Below, in pieces: positions 33,984-43,193 of a stretch of 64,000 nucleotides of DNA. A model generated the notes under the pieces. That model saw only the letters and a program-made list of their open reading frames with translations. It searched no databases and was not told the origin of the DNA. How positions within the stretch are numbered: the first letter of the stretch is position 1; every line of letters starts with the position of its first letter. The stretch is from Neobacillus sp. SuZ13 (GTDB lineage Bacteria > Bacillota > Bacilli > Bacillales > Cytobacillaceae), in the NCBI RefSeq assembly GCF_030123365.1, contig NZ_CP126107.1, positions 3,740,001 to 3,804,000 on the forward strand, in the 5' to 3' direction. Made by a program: the position numbers and the translations under genes.

Positions 33984-34030
33984 AGATGTCAAGCACCATC
34001 CATGAATCTGGATGGTGCCTGACACCTATT
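33984..34030. repeat. GTGTCAGGCACC-type repeat acting as terminator (copy 1)
   Basis: On the minus strand GGTGTCAGGCACCATCC folds back on GGATGGTGCTTGACATC and is followed by TTTTTTAC. It ends the transcript of the RbsB-like gene. The core GTGTCAGGCACCAT is shared with 51338-51384. Confidence 0.8.
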
Positions 34031-34033
34031 TAC

Positions 34034-34981
34034 TCATTTTAACGATTTATAGAAGTCTAATCTCTGTTTTGCATTTTCTTTAATGATGATATCTACGCCG
34101 GTATCAACGACTTTTTCAACATTTTTACCTTTTGTTACTTTCAATGCTGTTTCAACGCTTAAATAACCCATATCATAAGGGTTTTGTGCTATTGTACTAG
34201 AAATCGTTCCATCGTTTATTAACTTCAGCATATCTGGTATTCCGTCTGCTCCAACGACTGGAATTGTAACACCATGTTCCTTCAATTCCTTAATTACAAG
34301 TAAAGCGGAGATGTCATGAGTCGCAAAGACTCCCTTAATATCAGGATGATCATGCAATAAATTTGTCATTTCTTTTTTTACTGTCTTTGCATCATCCGAA
34401 TTCCATACTGTGTCTGCCGCAACTATGATCCCTGCATCTTTTAAAGCCATTTTAGCTCCATTTATCCGTTCTCTAAATACTGAGATTGATAAATGTCCAC
34501 CGATAATGGCAACTTTATTTCCTGGTTGAAGTTGCGAGGCTAAAAGCGAGCCTGCTTTTTTTCCTAGATCTACGTTATCGGTGCCGATATAAGAAGTTTT
34601 ATTTTGCCAAGGATTATCTTGATCTACTAACAATACAGGAATTTCCTTTTGTTTCGTAAACTTATCCAATAAAGGTATAACCGTTGAATCAATAGGTGCG
34701 ACAATTAATACATCTGGGTTTTCTTGATAAGTCTTCTCTAATAATCTCCTTTGTTCTCTAGTAGAACCATCATGTGGTGCGATAACTTTCCCGTCCATAC
34801 CAAAGTCACTAAACGCTTTTTCAGCACCTGCTTTAACAATTTCCCAATATTGTGTGTCCATATTCTTTAAAACAACAACCACTTTCGGTCTCTCATCTGC
34901 AAATGAATTAGGTATAAAAATTATTATGAAGACAAAAATTACAATTCCAACAAGAAATACTAGTTTTCCATATTTGACCAC
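34034..34981 (-). CDS. RbsB-like sugar-binding protein, orphan, sensory operon
   Basis: A 315-aa type 1 periplasmic-binding protein: a Lys-initiated hydrophobic signal or anchor (LVFLVGIVIFVFIIIFIP), then PKVVVVLKNMDTQYWEIVKAGAEKA, NPDVLIVAPIDSTVI, VLLVDQDNPW, YIGTDNVDLGKKAG, and VVGADGIPDML. No lipobox cysteine is seen, so it stays anchored by the signal helix or is released. No ABC permease or ATPase is near; instead it is last in a run with two histidine kinases and a CheR, 40 bp after the REC-PAS kinase. It is likely an extracellular ligand detector for the kinases (inference). A terminator follows. Confidence 0.85.
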   Translation of the reverse strand: MVKYGKLVFLVGIVIFVFIIIFIPNSFADERPKVVVVLKNMDTQYWEIVKAGAEKAFSDFGMDGKVIAPHDGSTREQRRLLEKTYQENPDVLIVAPIDSTVIPLLDKFTKQKEIPVLLVDQDNPWQNKTSYIGTDNVDLGKKAGSLLASQLQPGNKVAIIGGHLSISVFRERINGAKMALKDAGIIVAADTVWNSDDAKTVKKEMTNLLHDHPDIKGVFATHDISALLVIKELKEHGVTIPVVGADGIPDMLKLINDGTISSTIAQNPYDMGYLSVETALKVTKGKNVEKVVDTGVDIIIKENAKQRLDFYKSLK

Positions 34982-35020
34982 TACATCCTCCCCTCTCTTT
35001 TCGTTTAAGAAATGAAACTA

Positions 35021-37084
35021 TCACTGATTAGGACTGGAGTTTAATTGAAAGCGAATCGAGAAAACAGTTCCCTCATCCCCTGTTGTGATATCAATTTCGG
35101 CATGATGTCGTTTTGCAACACTGTAACAAATAGCCAAACCTAATCCCGTTCCCGTCTCCTTCGTTGTAAAGAAAGGTGTTCCTAATTTTTGTAGTACTTC
35201 TGGGCTAATGCCATGACCCTGATCTTTTATTTCTAAAATGACGGCCTGATTTTCTGTATAGGTTTTTATGGTAAGTTTTCCGTTAGACGACATGGCATCC
35301 AGCCCATTTAGAGCAATGTTTAAAATCAGTTGACGGATTTCTTTCTGATCTATGAATATATCCGGACACTGATTTAACTCCAGCTTAACATGTTTGCTTG
35401 ACCGAAAAGCTTCTGCTTGAATTAATGGAGATAATGCTTCAAGTATCGTATTTAAGTTTTGCTTTTTCTTCACACTAACCTTGTTTTTGGCTAGATTAAG
35501 AAATTCTGTGATTATGGAGTTTGCCCTTGTTAATTCGTCTAACATCAAATCAATGATCTCTGCTGATAGATTAGCGCTGTCATTCCTTGATAATTGTAAA
35601 AATCCTTGAACAGTAGTCATGGGATTTCTAATTTCATGGGCGATTCCTGCTGCCATCTCACCGATTAAATTCAAACGGTCTAAGCGGGACATCTCTTTCT
35701 CTAAGTGAACGGTGTCCGTAATATCTGTTAAAACAATAAGCGTACATGGTTCCGGATGGATATCAATCATCTCAGTCGATAATAATCCATCGCGAATTTC
35801 GCCGTTTTTCGTCTTATAGCTAATTTTCTTATTACGAATTTTCAGATCCAGATTAATAGGTTTTCCTGTGGATTCATCAATAAAATTCTTTACATTTATT
35901 TTGTGTTTCTCCAACTCTTTTATGCTATAACCCGTAAAGTTTAACCAACTAGTATTTACTTCAATAAAGGTTAAATTCTTCTGAGAAAAAATCGCCATTA
36001 AACAGGGACTAGATTCAAAGATTTTACGAAATCTTTCTTGGGAACGGTACAGATGGCTAGCGATTTTTTCTCGTTCCTCGATCTCATTTTGAAGTCTCTC
36101 ATTAGCCCTTATCAGTTCTTGCGTTCGTTTTTCTACTATTTGTTCCATATTATTGTATTGAAGTTTCTTAATCTCCTCTATCTGCTTTCTTTCTGTAACA
36201 TCTCGAATGCTACATACAAAGATGTTTTGATTTTCAATGGTGGTTTCACCAATTAGAATGTCAGCATGAAAGTGACTTTCATCTTTCCGAACAGCTACTG
36301 ATTCTATCACCTTGCCTACGGATTCTTTAATGGAGGATAAGAAAGAAAACGAAGAAGCTTGGACATGAGTTTCCATCCATTCTAGAAAAAGCCCCTCAAC
36401 ATGGCTTCCGATTAATTCCTCAGCTCTGTACCCAAACATGCTTTTTATTGCTGGATTCACCGATAAAATAGATCCCTGATCGTCAAACGTAAGGATCGTG
36501 TCAACAATTGTTTCACCAATTACTTTAGATAATGCCTCTGTACGACGTAAATTTAAGGTGGTTCTATCTAACTTTTTATTTATTTCATTCAGTTCCACTT
36601 TACGTTCTCGATCGGTTTGAACGATATTTTCTTGATGATTTTGGTGAATTTTCACAAATTGTTCAATTTTATATTTTAATGTTTTTGGATTAAAGGGTTT
36701 CGTAATATAATCAATGGCCCCAACTGAATACCCTTCATGCACATGTTCCATAGCTAGACTAATCGCTGTTATAAAGATAATTGGAATATGTCTGGTTTTT
36801 TCCCTTGCTTTAATAAGCTTCGCTGTTTCAAAACCATTTAGCCCAGGCATCTGTACATCTAGTAAAATTACTGCAAAATCTTGTTTTAGCATACATTTTA
36901 ACGCTTCTTTGCCTGAATTTGCGCTAACCAGGTGATAATTGGGAGATGTAAGTACAGCTTTCAATGCTAATAGATTTTCAGGATGATCATCCACCATTAA
37001 TATATTTACCTTATTAGACTGGGGACTAGTTAACTTTTCGATAGAGTTTTTCTGATGCGTCAAATTCTCCGTAACAGTGTTCAT
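35021..37084 (-). CDS. REC-PAS-PAS histidine kinase
   Basis: A 687-aa cytoplasmic kinase without membrane segments. Domains: receiver (residues 26-145) with acceptor D76 in ILLDVQMPGLNG and K in YITKPFNP; coiled linker; PAS 1 (about 190-310, ILSVNPAIKSMFGYRAEELIG); coiled coil; PAS 2 (about 345-460); HisKA with GEMAAGIAHEIRNPMTTVQGF (His near 482); HATPase with NIALNGLDAM (N box) and DQGHGISPEVL, TKETGTGLGLAICYS. The receiver at the N-terminus suggests control by another kinase, most simply the RsbK-like hybrid. Its ATG overlaps the end of the CheR gene by 59 bases; a later Met before the receiver is possible. Confidence 0.9.
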   Translation of the reverse strand: MNTVTENLTHQKNSIEKLTSPQSNKVNILMVDDHPENLLALKAVLTSPNYHLVSANSGKEALKCMLKQDFAVILLDVQMPGLNGFETAKLIKAREKTRHIPIIFITAISLAMEHVHEGYSVGAIDYITKPFNPKTLKYKIEQFVKIHQNHQENIVQTDRERKVELNEINKKLDRTTLNLRRTEALSKVIGETIVDTILTFDDQGSILSVNPAIKSMFGYRAEELIGSHVEGLFLEWMETHVQASSFSFLSSIKESVGKVIESVAVRKDESHFHADILIGETTIENQNIFVCSIRDVTERKQIEEIKKLQYNNMEQIVEKRTQELIRANERLQNEIEEREKIASHLYRSQERFRKIFESSPCLMAIFSQKNLTFIEVNTSWLNFTGYSIKELEKHKINVKNFIDESTGKPINLDLKIRNKKISYKTKNGEIRDGLLSTEMIDIHPEPCTLIVLTDITDTVHLEKEMSRLDRLNLIGEMAAGIAHEIRNPMTTVQGFLQLSRNDSANLSAEIIDLMLDELTRANSIITEFLNLAKNKVSVKKKQNLNTILEALSPLIQAEAFRSSKHVKLELNQCPDIFIDQKEIRQLILNIALNGLDAMSSNGKLTIKTYTENQAVILEIKDQGHGISPEVLQKLGTPFFTTKETGTGLGLAICYSVAKRHHAEIDITTGDEGTVFSIRFQLNSSPNQ

Positions 37085-37871
37085 AACTTGTAAATTTTAT
37101 CCCCTCTCTTATACCCAACCCAAGAAACCCTGCTGGGCTTAGGCTCTTATATAATAACGTATGGACATGATTTTGAAGAACCTTATTAAAATAGATTAAG
37201 ACATTTCGGCATAATATAATATCAAACTCGTTAAACGATTGATCTGTTACTAAATTGTGCTGGGCAAACACCACATTTTCTTGCAAAAAGGAATGGAAAA
37301 ATACTTTATTATCCACTGCCTTGTAATATTCCGAAAAAGCCCTTTTCCCGTCTGCCTCGATATAGTTTTTAGTGTAGAGCTGCATCCTGTCTAATGGAAA
37401 GGTCCCTTGCTTTGCCATTTCTAAAACACATTTGTTAATATCAGTAGCAAATATTCTCGTTTTTTCGTAAATCCCTTCTTCATGCAAGAGAATAGCCATA
37501 GAATAGACCTCTTCTCCTGAAGAACAGCCAACATGCCAAATTCGAATTTCAGGATAATCCTTTACTAATGGGATGATTTTTGTTCGGAAAGTCTTAAAAA
37601 ATGAAGGATCCCGAAACATCTCTGTTACATTAATCGAGAAATCAGAAAGCAATTCCCCCATGACAACCGGATCACGAAGCACCTTTTCCTGTAAAGCAGA
37701 TATACTCGGGAGATTTTCCTTACGAACACGATGGTTAATTCTCCTTTGGATAAAAGGAAAGGCATAGTTTCGAAAATCATAACCATAAAATCGAAAAACG
37801 GCCTCAAGCAGTAAATCGATTTCAATTCTTTCTATCTCATTTGTCTGTAGAATATTAGGTTTTTTTATCAA
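37026..37871 (-). CDS. CheR-type methyltransferase (RsbM-like)
   Basis: A 281-aa S-adenosylmethionine methyltransferase. The N-terminal helical domain has LLLEAVFRFYGYDFRNYAF and the substrate-binding RRINHRVRK; the SAM domain has FRDPSFFKTFRTKIIP, IRIWHVGCSSGEEVYSMAILL (motif I), FATDINKCVLEMAKQG and DIILCRNVLIYFNK. No CheB domain and no chemotaxis receptor is present. The TTG at 37871 has AAGGAGGGG 8 nt upstream, 5 bp after the hybrid kinase stop. In B. cereus the CheR-like RsbM methylates the hybrid kinase RsbK to tune the sigma-B response; order and size here match that pair. Confidence 0.88.
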   Translation of the reverse strand: MIKKPNILQTNEIERIEIDLLLEAVFRFYGYDFRNYAFPFIQRRINHRVRKENLPSISALQEKVLRDPVVMGELLSDFSINVTEMFRDPSFFKTFRTKIIPLVKDYPEIRIWHVGCSSGEEVYSMAILLHEEGIYEKTRIFATDINKCVLEMAKQGTFPLDRMQLYTKNYIEADGKRAFSEYYKAVDNKVFFHSFLQENVVFAQHNLVTDQSFNEFDIILCRNVLIYFNKVLQNHVHTLLYKSLSPAGFLGLGIREGIKFTSYEHCYGEFDASEKLYRKVN

Positions 37872-37876
37872 ATTCT

Positions 37877-40612
37877 TTACCCCTCCTTACTATACAGCCA
37901 TACTTGCATTAAGGAAAATAACTGGTCTAAGTCAATTGGCTTACTGATATAATCGGTTGCTCCCGCATCTAAACATTCTTCTCGGCTGCGTTTCATTGCC
38001 TTAGCTGTAAGGGCGATAATTGGTATTGTTTGGAATTCAGTTATTTGGCGAATACGCCTTATTGCTTCAAACCCATCCATCTCAGGCATCATAATGTCCA
38101 TTAAAATGAGGTCTGTTTCTGGGTTTTCCATTAATACCTCAATCCCTTCACGGCCATTTTCAGCTACTATTATATCCATTTCAAACTTTTCAAGCGCGAT
38201 GGTTAAGGCATACACATTTCGTATATCATCATCTACAATGAGAATTTTCTTGTTTTTCAAAGAAGAAATGCCCTCTTGTTTTATTGGACCTTCTAAATCT
38301 TTGAGGGAATCATCCTCATACAGACTTATGGCAGCTTCTGCCAAAGCGGTATTTTCTACTATTTTGCTGTTGGATTGATCGTATGGCAAATATAAAGTAA
38401 AGGTGCTTCCATTTCCCTTCGTACTAGAGACCTCTATATATCCACCTAATAACTGAGCCATTTCGCGACTTATGGATAGCCCTAATCCAGTGCCTCCATA
38501 TTGACGACTTGTCGTTCCATCTGCTTGTTTAAAGGCATCAAATATTGTTTCTTGTTTATCCTTATCAATGCCTATTCCTGTATCGATTACGGAGAAAGCA
38601 AGCAGCGATTGCGCTCGAGTCTCTCCCTCAAAAAACTGCCCACTGACGTCTTTTAATTCCTTCCGAATATCTAATAATACACTGCCACGTTCAGTAAACT
38701 TAAACGCATTTGAAAGGAGATTTTTTAAAATTTGCTGTAAGCGTTGTTCATCCGTATAGAAAGTCCCTGCTAAACTTGATTCCATCTTAATTGAAAACTG
38801 GACATTTTTCTGAATCGCAAGCGGGGAAAATTGTCTTTCGATAAAATCTTCGATATCATGAAGATCTACCTCTTTAGGATTAACATCTAATTTTCCTGAC
38901 TCCACCTTCGCCAAATCTAAAACATCATTAATTAAATGAAGTAAATCATTACCAGATGAGTAGATCGTCTGAATATACTCTACCTGTTCAACGGTAAGAT
39001 TACCATCTCCGTTTTCAGCAAGAATTTGCGCTAAAATTAGCAAACTATTAAGTGGGGTTCTTAACTCGTGTGACATATTGGCTAGAAACTCGGATTTATA
39101 TTGAGAGCTAAGTTCTAATTGTTGCGCTTTTTCTTCAAGCGCCTCCCTCACCTTTTCAATTTCCTTGTTCTTTTGTTCAGAGGCTATATACTGCTCCTCA
39201 AGTTTTTCATTCGTCGTCCTTAATTCCTCTTGTTGTAACTGCAGTTCTTCTGATTGAGATTGGAGTTCTTCTGTCAATGCTTGTGATTCTTGCAATAATC
39301 TTTCTGCATTCATATGACTAACAAAACTGTTTATCTTGATACCTATATTATTAGTTACTGCTTCCAATAACTTAACCTGAAGGGGACAAAAGGACTCAAA
39401 TGATGCAATTTCAATGACAGCTAGTACATCATTTTCAAATTGAATCGGTAAAATAATAATATTTTTGGGTGAACCAACTCCCGTTCCTGATCCTATTTTC
39501 ACGTAATGATCTGGAACATTGGTTAGTAAGATAGAACGTTTTTCAAGTGCGCATTGGCCGATAAGACCCTCTCCAAAACGAAACCGCATATAATCTTTAT
39601 TATCCAGTGAAGCATAGGCAGATATCTTTCTTAAATACTGCTCTCTCTCTTCCACTTCCTTTACATAGAAAACTCCGCAAGTTGCTCCTACCATTGGGAC
39701 GAGCTTTGTAATTAACAATTGTGCTAACATAGAAACATTTTCAACTTCAGGATAGATGGTGGCTATTTCAGCAATTTTTGCATTAAGCCAACTTTGATTT
39801 TCTGCTTCTTCTATTAATTGCTTCTCTAGCTTACTTTGTTCCTCTAGTGCATGTGCCATTTTATTAAATGCGACAGCGATTTCACCTAATTCACCCTTCG
39901 TGGAAATCTTAATTCGGGGTAATGAACTAAAATCACTTGTGATAGCACTTTTCATCACTTCTGTTATGTTGTTAAGGTTATTTGTAATACCTCTAATAAT
40001 CCAAATCGTAAAAACAATGCCAATACATAAGGCAATGGCAAGGTAAATGTATATGATGCTGACAGCCCAGTTGTATGTATCTTTAGATCTTAATAGTTCA
40101 TCTTTCATCTTTTGTTCTTGCAATCCATAGAGAAGATCAGCAATTTGATTCATTCTTTGCCTAATCAGTTCGGAATCAGTCCAAAAGACAGCTGGAATTT
40201 CCATTGCCGGATTTAGTTTTTTTGTTGATATAGCTTGTTGACCCATAGTTAAATACTGGTCATACAATGTTTTATATTTTGCGATTAGTTCTTTTGATTT
40301 TTCTTGCTTGTCCATTTTTTCTAGTGAATCAATTGCAGATTGTAAATTGGTATGGGAATCTTCCCAAGAATTCGTTGTATCTAATTGGATATCATTTCCA
40401 TGGACTGTTAATATCGAGGTTAGCTCAAGACCGATTCTTGAAGTCTCGTATTTAATCTCGGAAGCCATTTCGATTCTTTCATTTAAATCATTTACAACAA
40501 CGTTCATATTAACTGTCGTTTGTTTGAGCATGTTCATTAAAATGATAGCGATAATAAAAAATAGCAGCAGCAAGGACCCAATACTTGTATAAAGTTTTGT
40601 TTTAAATTTCAT
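37877..40612 (-). CDS. hybrid sensor histidine kinase (RsbK-like)
   Basis: A 911-aa membrane kinase. Order: transmembrane helix 1 (residues 10-30), an extracellular CHASE3-like four-helix region (31-180), helix 2 (183-206), HAMP (207-260), GAF (about 280-430), a long coiled coil (440-505, with SQSEELQLQQEELRTTNEKL resembling methylation helices), HisKA with H515 in SEFLANMSHELRTPLNS, HATPase (DTGIGIDKDKQETIF, GGTGLGLSIS), and a C-terminal receiver with LILMDIMMPEMDGF. This is the architecture of B. cereus RsbK, and the CheR gene is next to it. It is first in the operon and probably feeds the general stress response or the downstream REC-PAS kinase (inference). Confidence 0.9.
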   Translation of the reverse strand: MKFKTKLYTSIGSLLLLFFIIAIILMNMLKQTTVNMNVVVNDLNERIEMASEIKYETSRIGLELTSILTVHGNDIQLDTTNSWEDSHTNLQSAIDSLEKMDKQEKSKELIAKYKTLYDQYLTMGQQAISTKKLNPAMEIPAVFWTDSELIRQRMNQIADLLYGLQEQKMKDELLRSKDTYNWAVSIIYIYLAIALCIGIVFTIWIIRGITNNLNNITEVMKSAITSDFSSLPRIKISTKGELGEIAVAFNKMAHALEEQSKLEKQLIEEAENQSWLNAKIAEIATIYPEVENVSMLAQLLITKLVPMVGATCGVFYVKEVEEREQYLRKISAYASLDNKDYMRFRFGEGLIGQCALEKRSILLTNVPDHYVKIGSGTGVGSPKNIIILPIQFENDVLAVIEIASFESFCPLQVKLLEAVTNNIGIKINSFVSHMNAERLLQESQALTEELQSQSEELQLQQEELRTTNEKLEEQYIASEQKNKEIEKVREALEEKAQQLELSSQYKSEFLANMSHELRTPLNSLLILAQILAENGDGNLTVEQVEYIQTIYSSGNDLLHLINDVLDLAKVESGKLDVNPKEVDLHDIEDFIERQFSPLAIQKNVQFSIKMESSLAGTFYTDEQRLQQILKNLLSNAFKFTERGSVLLDIRKELKDVSGQFFEGETRAQSLLAFSVIDTGIGIDKDKQETIFDAFKQADGTTSRQYGGTGLGLSISREMAQLLGGYIEVSSTKGNGSTFTLYLPYDQSNSKIVENTALAEAAISLYEDDSLKDLEGPIKQEGISSLKNKKILIVDDDIRNVYALTIALEKFEMDIIVAENGREGIEVLMENPETDLILMDIMMPEMDGFEAIRRIRQITEFQTIPIIALTAKAMKRSREECLDAGATDYISKPIDLDQLFSLMQVWLYSKEG

Positions 40613-40758
40613 AAGAACTCCTTCATAGTTATCGAAAAAAATAGAATATTTAAATCACAAAACCTTCTTATTTAACTTACATATTTTCTTATTTTACTTG
40701 AAGTCATTATTATCGTCTACAGATAAAAATGATTCACATCTTTTCACCAAATTAGAGT

Positions 40759-40802
40759 AAAAACGCCAACCAATTGGATGGATACAATGAGTTGGCGTTT
40801 TT
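40759..40802 (-). terminator. terminator after the Rrf2 gene
   Basis: AAAAACGCCAAC and GTTGGCGTTTTT form a 12-bp stem, with a T tract on both strands; loop about 20 bases. Confidence 0.85.
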
Positions 40803-40844
40803 AAGAATCTAAAATGATGATTAGTTCATTTTATATTTTATATT

Positions 40845-41285
40845 TTATATGACATTAAATTTTTCTTTTTCAACAATATCCTTAACAATGTCTTCAATAG
40901 TTACATTTCCGAGTACTTTTTCCATCGCTAATTGAGCTGCTGACAATATAGGAGTAATTGAATCTTGAATGTTCCTTCCTACAGGGCAATTAGGGTGTGA
41001 ATTTTCATGGACACTAAACAATTCTTTTTCATGGACCACGTCTACCGCCTTATAAACGTCAAGCAATGTTATATATGATGGTTCCTTTGCTAGTTTTGCT
41101 CCTGCTATTCCCGGTTGTACGACGATTAACCCTGCTTTTTTTAACATCCCCATAATTTTTCTTATCAAAGTTGGGTTCGTATTTACGCTGTCTGCTAAAA
41201 ATTCCGACGAGCTGGTGCCCTCTTTATTTAATTCAATAAGAGCCAATATATGAATACCCACGGAAAATCGGCTGCTGATTGACAT
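40845..41285 (-). CDS. Rrf2 family transcriptional regulator (YwnA/HypR-like)
   Basis: A 146-aa winged-helix Rrf2 protein: SISSRFSVGIHILALIEL, SSSEFLADSVNTNPTLIRKIMGML (recognition helix) and a long dimerisation helix AAQLAMEKVLGNVTIEDIV. It lacks the three-cysteine iron-sulfur loop of IscR/NsrR; only one Cys (NCPVGRN) remains, as in redox-sensing YwnA/HypR proteins. The ATG at 41285 has AAGGTG 6-7 nt upstream. It is divergent from the QorB-like gene, and palindromes overlap that promoter. Confidence 0.88.
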   Translation of the reverse strand: MSISSRFSVGIHILALIELNKEGTSSSEFLADSVNTNPTLIRKIMGMLKKAGLIVVQPGIAGAKLAKEPSYITLLDVYKAVDVVHEKELFSVHENSHPNCPVGRNIQDSITPILSAAQLAMEKVLGNVTIEDIVKDIVEKEKFNVI

Positions 41286-41396
41286 TTCATTCACCTTCTT
41301 ACTATTTGATCACATTTAATACACATTACATGTATTTAAATTGATTACAACTTATTATACAAAATTCTTAGGCAATAAAAAAGATATATAAAATCG

Positions 41397-41439
41397 TTGA
41401 CAAAAACATTAGATGTATCTATTATGAATACAGGTATTC
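41397..41439 (+). promoter_or_regulatory. sigma-A promoter with overlapping palindromes before the QorB-like gene
   Basis: TTGACA (41397-41402), a 17-bp spacer and TATTAT (41420-41425) form a near-consensus promoter. Within it TAGATGTATCTA (41410-41421) is an inverted repeat, and GAATACAGGTATTC (41426-41439) is another starting just after the -10. These suit binding of the divergent Rrf2 repressor. Confidence 0.7.
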
Positions 41440-41503
41440 AAATTAGATACAAGTAAAAATTGATTCTAGGCAAGCTATTAAAAATAATTGGAGGTAACAA
41501 ATA

Positions 41504-42367
41504 ATGAAAATATTAGTAACAGGGGCAACAGGAAAATTTGGGACCAAAGTCGTTGAAACTTTATTGAAAACTGTACCAGCAAATCAACTAGCTGTTAGTG
41601 TTCGTAACCCAGAAAAAGCAGAAGGATTACGGGCTCGAGGCGTGGACGTTCGTCAGGGAGATTTTGACCGTCCTGACACATTGGATGCTGCTTTTTCAGG
41701 GATTGATCGGCTATTAATTATTTCTGCAGATGGCGACAATGAAACCAGAATTAGACAGCACACGGATGCTGTAGCAGCAGCAGAGCGTGCTGGAGTTAAA
41801 TTTATTGCTTATACAAGTCTTGCCAATGCAAAGGAAAGTAAAAACTTCCTTGCTCCAACCCATAAGGCAACGGAAGAAGCGATTGTAAAAACAGGCATTC
41901 CTTATTCTTTCTTACGCAACAATTGGTACTTGGAGAATGAAAGTTCAAGCATTCAGGGCGTACTTGCAGGAGCCCCTTGGGTGACTTCAGCAGGTGATGG
42001 AAAAGTTGGCTGGGCATTGCAACAAGATTATGCGGAGGCAGCGGCAGTGGTCTTATCAGGTAACGGGCACGAAAACACTATTTACGAACTTTCTGGTAAG
42101 TTATTGACACAGGAAGAAATTGCAGCTGCAGTTGGAACTGTATTGGGTAAAGAAGTCCCTGTACATCAAGTAGATGATTCCACTTACACTGACATTATGA
42201 AAGGCGCTGGCGTACCAGATTTCCTACTTCCTTTTCTTGTCGATATCCAGAAAGGCATTCGGGAAGGTACATTAGCAGTGGAGAGCAACGATTTGGAGAA
42301 ACTCCTTGGACGTCCAGTTACACCAATTAGTGTGGGATTAACTCAAATCGTTAAAAGTTTATCTTAA
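41504..42367 (+). CDS. NmrA-like NAD(P)-binding oxidoreductase (QorB/YtfG type)
   Basis: A 287-aa atypical short-chain dehydrogenase. The N-terminal ILVTGATGKFGTKVVETLL is a Rossmann nucleotide-binding site; SVRNPEKAEGLRARGVDVRQGDFDRPDTL, FIAYTSLANAKES, GIPYSFLRNNWYLEN and QQDYAEAAAVVLSG follow as in NADPH:quinone reductase 2 (QorB). The catalytic Tyr-Lys pair of classical SDRs is absent. GGAGG precedes the ATG. The pairing with a divergent Rrf2 gene mirrors B. subtilis ywnA-ywnB, pointing to a response to quinones or other electrophiles. Its codons look a little richer in GC than its neighbours. Confidence 0.9.
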   Translation: MKILVTGATGKFGTKVVETLLKTVPANQLAVSVRNPEKAEGLRARGVDVRQGDFDRPDTLDAAFSGIDRLLIISADGDNETRIRQHTDAVAAAERAGVKFIAYTSLANAKESKNFLAPTHKATEEAIVKTGIPYSFLRNNWYLENESSSIQGVLAGAPWVTSAGDGKVGWALQQDYAEAAAVVLSGNGHENTIYELSGKLLTQEEIAAAVGTVLGKEVPVHQVDDSTYTDIMKGAGVPDFLLPFLVDIQKGIREGTLAVESNDLEKLLGRPVTPISVGLTQIVKSLS

Positions 42368-42390
42368 TAAACCTAATTGAAGCTAACTTA

Positions 42391-42426
42391 AAAACCGACC
42401 CTCTTCTATATAGAGTGGTCGGTTTT
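42391..42426. terminator. bidirectional terminator
   Basis: AAAACCGACC and GGTCGGTTTT (10 bp) between converging genes, with T tracts on both sides. Confidence 0.88.
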
Positions 42427-42538
42427 ATTATGAAAAGAAACAAGCAAGGCCGATTGTTCAATGATTTAGTTTTGGTTTAGATACGTACCATGTCTAAATC
42501 TATCTTGGTCATGTAAGGTTCCTTCATCAATAGGTAGA

Positions 42539-43087
42539 TTAAACAGATTGTACAAAATCAATAAATGCATCTACTTTGCTATCTAAGAAACTTAGTGTAT
42601 TTTGATCAACCAACTGACCAGTTTGTTCATCAAACTTTTGATTCGCTAGACCAATCAGTACCTCATTTCCTCCTGGAGGAAGGATCTTAGCCTGAATACC
42701 AGGTGCTGCTAGAATTTCACGTAAATGCATTTGAGCACGTACAGTTCCGAGCAGGCCGAGGGTTACGCCTAATGCCATTACAGGTTTACCAATGAAAACC
42801 TTGTCTACCCTTGATGCCCAATCTAATGCGTTCTTTAACACACCAGGAATGGACCAATTGTATTCTGGAGTAATGATGAGAACGCCATCAGCACTTGCGA
42901 TTGCCTCCTTAAATTCCTTTACTGCTTCTGTTGGGTTATTCTCCTCATCTTGGTCAAAATATGGGAGAGAACGGATGTCTGCGATTTCAATATCCATTTT
43001 ATCCTTGTAACGATCTTGAATTGTTTTTGCAAGTTGCATGTTATACGATTCTTTTCTTAAACTACCTACAATTGTAACGATTTTCAT
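42539..43087 (-). CDS. NADPH-dependent FMN reductase family protein
   Basis: A 182-aa flavodoxin-like reductase. VTIVGSLRKESYNMQLAKTI is the FMN phosphate loop, GVLIITPEYNWSIPGVLKNALDW is the family signature and GLLGTVRAQMHLREIL follows. Homologues include chromate and azo reductases (YhdA). It converges on the QorB-like gene and may belong to the same electrophile response, though it has its own promoter. GGAGGTT precedes the ATG. Confidence 0.93.
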   Translation of the reverse strand: MKIVTIVGSLRKESYNMQLAKTIQDRYKDKMDIEIADIRSLPYFDQDEENNPTEAVKEFKEAIASADGVLIITPEYNWSIPGVLKNALDWASRVDKVFIGKPVMALGVTLGLLGTVRAQMHLREILAAPGIQAKILPPGGNEVLIGLANQKFDEQTGQLVDQNTLSFLDSKVDAFIDFVQSV

Positions 43088-43193
43088 GATAAACCTCCGA
43101 AGTATTATTAATTACCATATATTTCACTATAGTTAATGAAACTTCTTTCTACAACATTCCTGCTTGCATAAATTCCAAATAATGTATTTTTAA

